From positions 87,029,740 to 87,093,739 of the forward strand of contig JAOWCC010000577.1 in the NCBI GenBank assembly GCA_030867875.1: a DNA stretch of 64,000 nt, written 5' to 3'. A program made the position numbers and the translations under genes. Below the pieces are notes generated by a model that searched no databases, was not told the origin of the DNA, and was given only the letters and a program-made list of their open reading frames with translations. Each line of letters opens with the position of its first letter. The stretch's first letter is position 1. This document shows, piece after piece, positions 58,248 to 64,000 of the stretch. This DNA comes from Actinernus sp. WN-2022. Its lineage: Eukaryota; Cnidaria; Anthozoa; Actiniaria; Actinernidae.

Positions 58248-58612
58248 CGCCTCACTGGTTAGCTCAGTTGGTAGAGCACGGTCTAGAGTGACGGAGGTCG
58301 GGGGTTCGAATCCCGGCCGCGTCTTTGGGCAGGGACGTTTATAAGCCGTTGGCCTTCTCTCCTTCTACTTCTAATCAGTATTTGAAGGGGACGTGAAAGA
58401 ACATGTTGTACTACTCGAAAAAGAGAAGGGGATTGTCACCCGGTACAGCAGCCTGGCCATTGCACTAACTAGACACACCCAACATTGTAAACTGCGTGGC
58501 AGCCATTGGCGCCGTAATAGCAGTCTGAAAAACTCACTGACGTGATATGTCAGTAAAATGTGAAGCGCCATGAGACTGTGGTATATGGCGCTATATAAAT
58601 ATGGCCTATTAT
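58248..58612 (+). mobile_element. tRNA-derived SINE, family 2, full-length copy
   Basis: Box A TTAGCTCAGTTGGTAGAGC (58259-58277), box B GGTTCGAATCC (58303-58313), a ~230-bp body and a 3' hairpin AGCGCCAT...ATGGCGCT (58564-58592), then TATAAATATGGCCTATTA. The head resembles a tRNA without a clean anticodon arm, so it is a SINE and not a tRNA gene. Confidence 0.88.
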
Positions 58613-59175
58613 AATTATATGAACCTCAGCAGGTACTTCCTCGTTCAAGTTATCCTTCAGTTGATCCTGATATCTCTTAGTTGTTGTCATGAAAGAACTG
58701 GTACATGCATGGTATAAAAAATAAAACCGGAAATAATTGCATGGGTCGTACTCTAATGACAAGCTAGAGACTGAGGCTTTCAGCCGCATATTTTGCAAAA
58801 ACCCTTTATATAAAAAAAATACCTTTTAAGTGGAACGAATAGACAAACCAAGGTTACTGAAGGGTGTCTATGTATGGTTGCACTGGTTTGCGATTACTCG
58901 AGTGCGACAGTCTATGTGTGTGAGGGACGAAAAAGGAATCCAGATTGTGGAAAAGTACCGCACTTTGCAAGACTCGAGGGAATGCAGCCCACGAACAGTG
59001 TACTCACTTAACTAAGTATTGATTCATGTTACTTCAAAGTTCTGAAATCTAGTGCAAAAGTGTATAGTTTATGTTTTCTTCGCACTGGTTGCGAGTAAAT
59101 AAAAGAGTGGTTAGTGAGTGAAACGACCGGACATTCAAAAATTAGACTGCGAGATCTCGAGGAACTTTCAAATAT
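58613..59175. other. No gene seen
   Basis: No recognised repeat or coding region. Confidence 0.4.
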
Positions 59176-59810
59176 ACAAATAGACTGTGTCCGTCGAAGA
59201 ACTATCGGAAATTTGATGTTCTTAAAACAAACATAAGCCCGAGAACGAAGTTCGAGGACTTATATGCTAGTTTTAAGAACATCAAATTTCCAAGGGAAAC
59301 TATCAGCCGATATTTCCGAGACAAGCACAGTCTATTTGTCGTTATTGTTCATCACAAAATTGTCTTCCGCTCTCAGCGGGCACTATTATACAAATAGACT
59401 GTGTCCGTCGAGGAACTATCGGCTGATAGTTGCCCGCGGAAATTTGATGTTCTTAAAACAAATATAAGCCCGAGAACGAAGTTCGAGGGCTTATATGCTA
59501 GTTTTAAGAACATCAAATTTCCAAGGGAAACTATCAGCCGATAGTTCCGAGACAAACACAGTCTATTTGTCGTTATTGTTCATCACAAAATCGTATTCCG
59601 CTCTCAGCGGGCACTATCGCCTGATAGTTTGCCTCCGCGGACGACAACTATCACGTCACGTGATCGATTTTAGCCAACGAGCGCGCGCCAAAATTTTGTG
59701 GTGAACTATAACGCCTGATAGTTTACATCCGCGGAGGACAACTATCTCGTCACGTTATCGATTTTGGCCAATGAGCGCGCGCCAACATTTTGTGGTAAAC
59801 TATAACGGCA
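59176..59810 (+). repeat. Palindromic repeat family C, tandemly duplicated
   Basis: Two palindromes, 59176-59340 and 59390-59570, each open with ACAAATAGACTGTGTCCG and close with its near-inverse. Nested arms include AAATTTGATGTTCTTAAAAC and its inverse, and a GAGAACGAAGTTC core. Then two ~90-100-bp units follow at about 59625-59710 and 59711-59810, sharing CTATAACG, AGCGCGCGCCAA and TTTTGTGGT. Confidence 0.8.
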
Positions 59811-59820
59811 GATAGTTGCC

Positions 59821-60880
59821 GAGGGGCGCGGCAGCTGCCCCAAGTAACTAAGAAAGTCGATAGAAACCAAGAGAGTGAGTCTAATTGTTTTAGCATAAGG
59901 CAAAAAATGCATTTTTTTATTGACGGCGCCAGGCTAGCCAATCAGCAGCTGGGTTATGCTAATCTCAGATTTACTGTAATGTACTGAGAGCTACAAGTGC
60001 TCGGTATAGGTTTATTTATCATGGAACCAAGCTTTGAAATAATCCACGACAGTGGAAAAACCCTGAAGAAGGCGTTATCAAGGCTAGCGAATGGTCGGTC
60101 AAAATTTCAAAGTGCTCCGGCGTCGCTATTCAGCCTTTTCTCCGATGCTCGTAAACATTGTGTGCTCGAACGCTTGTGCTAGAGAAAACGAGCGGTGCTC
60201 GCAGCGGTGGTAAAATATGATTGCTCGTGCTCGCCGTAAAAACAGAATGCTCGACCTGCCCGCAAATACCCATGCAGATTAGCCATACTTTAGCCATTGT
60301 ACTATCTGTCTCCGCTTTCAAGAATCGCTACCCTGCCAGAGGTTCTACTGCCCTATACAATATCACATCGTGTCAGTATAGTTTCCACTTCACGGTTTTC
60401 GCAGTAGTTCATACGCATATAGATATAATATATAATTATATTTAAAATATTTATTTGGCATAACACCATTAGTTTCAAAATCCATATTCTTGTTATTATA
60501 GACATTTTTCATGTGCTACACATCTTTCTGCATAGTATTTAGATTGTAGATTGTTTCTGAAAAGCTCTCCGGGCGAGGAACAATAAATGAATGGACATTA
60601 TCTTGTTAAACATCACATCATCAATATCCATGGCCATTTAATTTAATTTAAACAGTGGTATTTATCCAGAATTCTTATCCAATCGCTGTTTCATCAGACA
60701 CAATGTATATGTATATTTTCTTGTTCGTATTTTGTACACTCTTTGTATTTTTGTCCGAGCGAAGATAGGGAAGGAACCGAAACTTTCAATGGTTACTTTA
60801 AAACGCATTCGTTCCCAATCTTCGCTCTGTTAAAAACAATGGCGCGTTATTTTGCATGATTATTCCGAAATAAGAATATT
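59821..60880. other. No gene seen; small hairpin
   Basis: GAGCGAAGAT near 60757 faces ATCTTCGCTC near 60820. A fragment of the hAT-like arm from 18780 lies near 60335. Confidence 0.45.
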
Positions 60881-61118
60881 TAGTATATACCACACCAGTG
60901 AATATCACTTTTGCACGCTCTGATTGGCTACTCAAACAGTGAATATGATTTCATATTCACCTCCGAGCGAAGCAGCGATCATCTCGCGCGAGTTTTTGTC
61001 CATTTGACAGAAAATAAAATAACTATTTGGTGCTGGCTATTCACCTGCAGTGTGGTATATACTAAAAGCGGCTCGGTAAATATCCACCACTATTCACCTC
61101 CACTTCGGTGAATAGTTG
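60881..61118 (-). repeat. Interspersed repeat family B, copy 2
   Basis: Inverse of 18250-18452. It has an internal extra segment at about 61027-61062 that repeats the element's own end words (CTATTCACC and GTGTGGTATATACTA). Confidence 0.75.
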
Positions 61119-61680
61119 TTAAATAGCCGGAATATAGACGGTATTAAATCGTTCTCTTTTGGGATAGTTCCGTTTTCGAATCTAATAGTATAAGAAATAG
61201 AATGAACAGAATACGGTTTGTTCGGAAGATACAAAATAGCGTTCTTTTGGGAATTTTTGGCGGGAAACATCATTCTGGCGTCCGTCAACTGATCATTCCG
61301 TTTCAGAATATCTGTTCGTGTTTATATTTTGCCAACCGGAATATTATAAATTATAGGAATAGTACAGGGACAGCGACCAAGGACAATCGAAGGACTAGTT
61401 TACAGTCTGGAGGGAGGGGTTCACCATAACCACTAACATTAATCTATTCAACAATACCTGAGTGATCAACGCTCTCTTGACGGCTGAGCCCCTCGATTTC
61501 CACCTTACCAATCAATGTGAAGCTTTATAATTAGTTGTTGCTAGCTCATTCGTGTATTTACGCGTAGGATTTGAGTGAAAAGATTCAAGATTAAAGGCCG
61601 GCTCCATTTAATAGGGGATAATACTTAGACTAAATAAAACTCCAAATATATTAGAAATGCAGAAATACTATAGAATGTTT
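61119..61680. other. No gene seen
   Basis: ATTCTTATTCC-like and GTTTTCGAATC words only. No supported feature. Confidence 0.4.
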
Positions 61681-63154
61681 AAAATGACCTTATCTGTATT
61701 GTCGCTCCGACTGACTTAGCAAGTTAGAGAATGAGGTCATATTTGAGCCTACGTGTAGTCGTTAACACAACCTCGGTAAACGTAGGCTATTTTATGTGTC
61801 TGGGTCAGGTTGGGAGACTCCGCACAAAACACAACAACCGGAACAGTTTCTCGAATCAGTTATCAGTTCATTAGTAATTCACAGCTTCGTATAACTTCAG
61901 ATAATGGAACTATGAACACTTGTTACTGCTATATAGCCAATTTCAATTTTAAAATGACCTTATCTGTATTGTCGCTCCGACTGACTTATAATAATAATAA
62001 TAATAATAATATACAGTTCTTATATAGCGCCATTTCCATCTCTGTCCAATGGCGCTTTACAATAGGTTTAAATACACATATCTAATATTAAAAGAACGAA
62101 AATATCATAGCGAATAAATATGTATATGATAAAAAGCATTAAGAGAAATTAAAACTATCCTTAAATCTGATCTAAAAATATGTGATAAAAAGTACTACGA
62201 AAAATTAAAAATGTCCTGAATAAGCCTTCCTGAAAAGGTAAGTTTTTACTTTACTCTTAAATTCATTTATTGTTAAACAATTTCTAATGTCTTGTGGAAG
62301 GCCGTTCCATAGGGCAGGTGCAGCAGTTGAAAATGCCCTACAACCATATGAACTTAATTTATATGGCACCTGAACCAGCCTATCGCTGGTGGCAGATCTC
62401 AAAGAACGCGTAGGTACATATCGAGTGACCAAATCAGCAATATACGGAGGTGCCAAACCATGAAGGGACTTGAATGTCAGCAAAAGAATCTTAAAAACAA
62501 TCCGTTCTTCGATAGGAAGCCAATGTAAGTTATATAAAACAGGGGTAATATGTTCAGATTTTCTACTTAAAGTAACAATTCTTGCTGCTGCATTCTGTAC
62601 GCTCTGTAGCCGCTTGGTAACGTGTTTAGGTAGTCCGTAGAGAAGAGAGTTGCAGAAATCAAGTCTTGATGTGACGAACGCATGCATTAGAATTTCCGCT
62701 GTTTGTAAGCTTATGTACTTCCTTATTCGCCCGATATTTCTAAGATAGTAGAACGCCGATTTACACATACTGATTACATTCTGCTCCATCGACATAGTCA
62801 TGTCATGAATGACACCGATATTTCTGGCCTTGGATGAAGGATTAATTGTCTCGTCACAAACTAGTATTGAGTCCAGTGTAGGTTGTGGTCGATGGCTTGC
62901 ATTTAGAACAATTAGCAAGTTAGAGAATGAGGTTATATTTGAGCCTACGTGTAGTCGTTAACCAAACCTCGGTAAACGTAGGCTATTTTATGTGTCTGGG
63001 TTGTTTTATTAAACCAGGTTGGGAGACTCCGCACAAAACACAACAAGCGGAACAGTTTCCCGAATCAGTTCTTTTTCATTAGTAATTCACAGCTTCGTAT
63101 AACTTCAGATAATGGAACTATGAACACTTGTTACTGCTAGCCAATTTCAATTTT
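61681..63154. repeat. 270-bp tandem duplication interrupted by a LINE
   Basis: Unit 1 is 61681-61950. Unit 2 starts at 61951 with the same AAAATGACCTTATCTGTATT, is broken after GACTTA at 61988, and resumes after the LINE with TTAGCAAGTTAGAGAATGAG (from 62912), ending near 63154. The two units differ by few substitutions and a 15-bp indel near 63000. Confidence 0.85.
61989..62911 (-). mobile_element. 5'-truncated CR1/L2-like LINE with open C-terminal ORF
   Basis: The minus-strand frame, open for 237 codons to a stop at 62205, reads ARNIGVIHDMTMSMEQNV, SRLDFCNSLLYGLPKHV, LQSVQNAAARIVT, ITPVLYNLHWLPIEERI and WNGLPQDIRN...FKSKVKTYLFRKA, the region after the RT domain of L2/CR1-type LINEs. The 3' UTR ends with a hairpin (62026-62056) and (TTA)n. 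TTA borders both sides of the insert. The intact frame suggests a recent insertion; the 5' end is lost as usual for LINE copies. Confidence 0.9.
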
Positions 63155-64000
63155 AATTACATTTTTTAATTTAAAACTGAGTTGAAAGACGACAGAGGGA
63201 GCACACTGACAGTTGCGAGGAGATTCCACCAGTACATTTGTTTAATCACCTTTTCCATGCAAAATTAGATGTTTTTTTTAATGGAATTGTGACTCCGATC
63301 CGATCCTACAATTAAGAAACGCAAAAACACCGAACTAAACTACACTAGTACTAAAGCGGGAATACTTTGGGCTGAGCCAGCGTCCCAGTATCAATAGCAT
63401 ATTTCTCAGTAGGCATGCAGAGCGAGACAGATACAACCAAGGAACTGCTTCAACTGAACTTAACTCAATTTAGTTTAGAATATACATAATAAAAACGCGA
63501 CTTATTTTTGGCCTCGTTTGTTTGGAACTCCACACAGCTGTCCCTTAAAATTATCTCTATGATCTAAAATAAGAGAAGTACATGTACAGTACCGATCGAG
63601 ACTAGTACTTGTATTCTGATTGTACCATTATACTGTAGCTCTATTGTGTTTGTACTGCTCGTTCTAATGGTTAGTGCGTCTTGTATTGTTGGGTAAGCCA
63701 ATACTGTGGCTCGGTTCGATGTAGCGCCCTGCAACCAAGAAACTCTCCGGGTAACAAGTGTTTTTGTTAATAAGCTCCCCTATTCCAATTAACATCCTTC
63801 CCTTTCCCCTATCGTATTCCAATAAACACTCATATTTTAGTAAACGGACCTGAAAACTTGTTATATAGACAACCGCGGTGGTTTGTTTGTATTTTATTTC
63901 AGTCCCCAACCAAACAGAAACTGGTCCCGTTAATTACAGTTGTTTTCGGTAGAGTAATATCCAGGTTAAGGATTCTCTGCAGTGGCCAGTGCATGTTTTT
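63155..64000. other. No gene seen
   Basis: No supported ORF, repeat or RNA gene up to the window end. Confidence 0.4.

Noticed and set aside
58248..58330. tRNA gene with good box A and box B
   Set aside because: The body and 3' hairpin recur at 30295 and 35566, showing a SINE rather than a tRNA.

Overview
The window looks like animal (metazoan) nuclear DNA, most likely from a cnidarian such as a stony coral or relative. It is AT-rich and has intron-split genes with GT/AG borders. It holds an intronless rhodopsin-class receptor, a TMTC2 gene, CR1/L2-like LINE remnants, tRNA-derived SINEs and very many small inverted-repeat (MITE/foldback) elements. The cnidarian assignment is inference from style and content; no rRNA or mitochondrial marker is present. 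There is no operon structure, CRISPR array or phage.

Only two protein-coding genes are well supported. (1) On the + strand at 9293-10327 is a single-exon class A GPCR of 344 residues with unusual core motifs (EN in TM1, ERV for DRY, CILP for CWxP, no cysteine in a very short ECL2). (2) On the - strand, from 56459 down to 25072, is a complete TMTC2 gene (transmembrane and TPR-repeat protein, ER-lumenal O-mannosyltransferase family). It has 15 coding exons whose phases all match and whose predicted product is about 892 residues. Exon 3 (50363-50653) lacks two single bases relative to the family's reading frame, so the gene as sequenced does not read through. This is the most consequential single observation for annotation.

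Layout. 1-9 kb: MITEs and a decayed LINE (2350-5135) split by a 767-bp TIR element with a 5-bp target duplication. 9.3-10.6 kb: the GPCR. 11-24 kb: dense MITE/foldback territory, including three copies of a family with 7-bp target duplications, mariner-like foldbacks, a GC-rich hAT-like element and a tRNA-derived SINE. 25-56.5 kb: TMTC2, with introns carrying minisatellites (20, 22 and 32-bp units), a Mutator-like element with a perfect 9-bp target duplication, SINE copies and a LINE fragment; intron 1 (53.3-56.3 kb) is by contrast almost free of recognisable repeats. 56.5-64 kb: no supported gene; repeats, large tandem palindromes, a SINE whose 3' hairpin matches that of a LINE, and a 270-bp tandem duplication split by that LINE.

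TMTC2 and the GPCR show no functional coupling. The rest of the window is best read as a record of transposition: several families occur two or three times here, which lets element ends and target duplications be defined directly.
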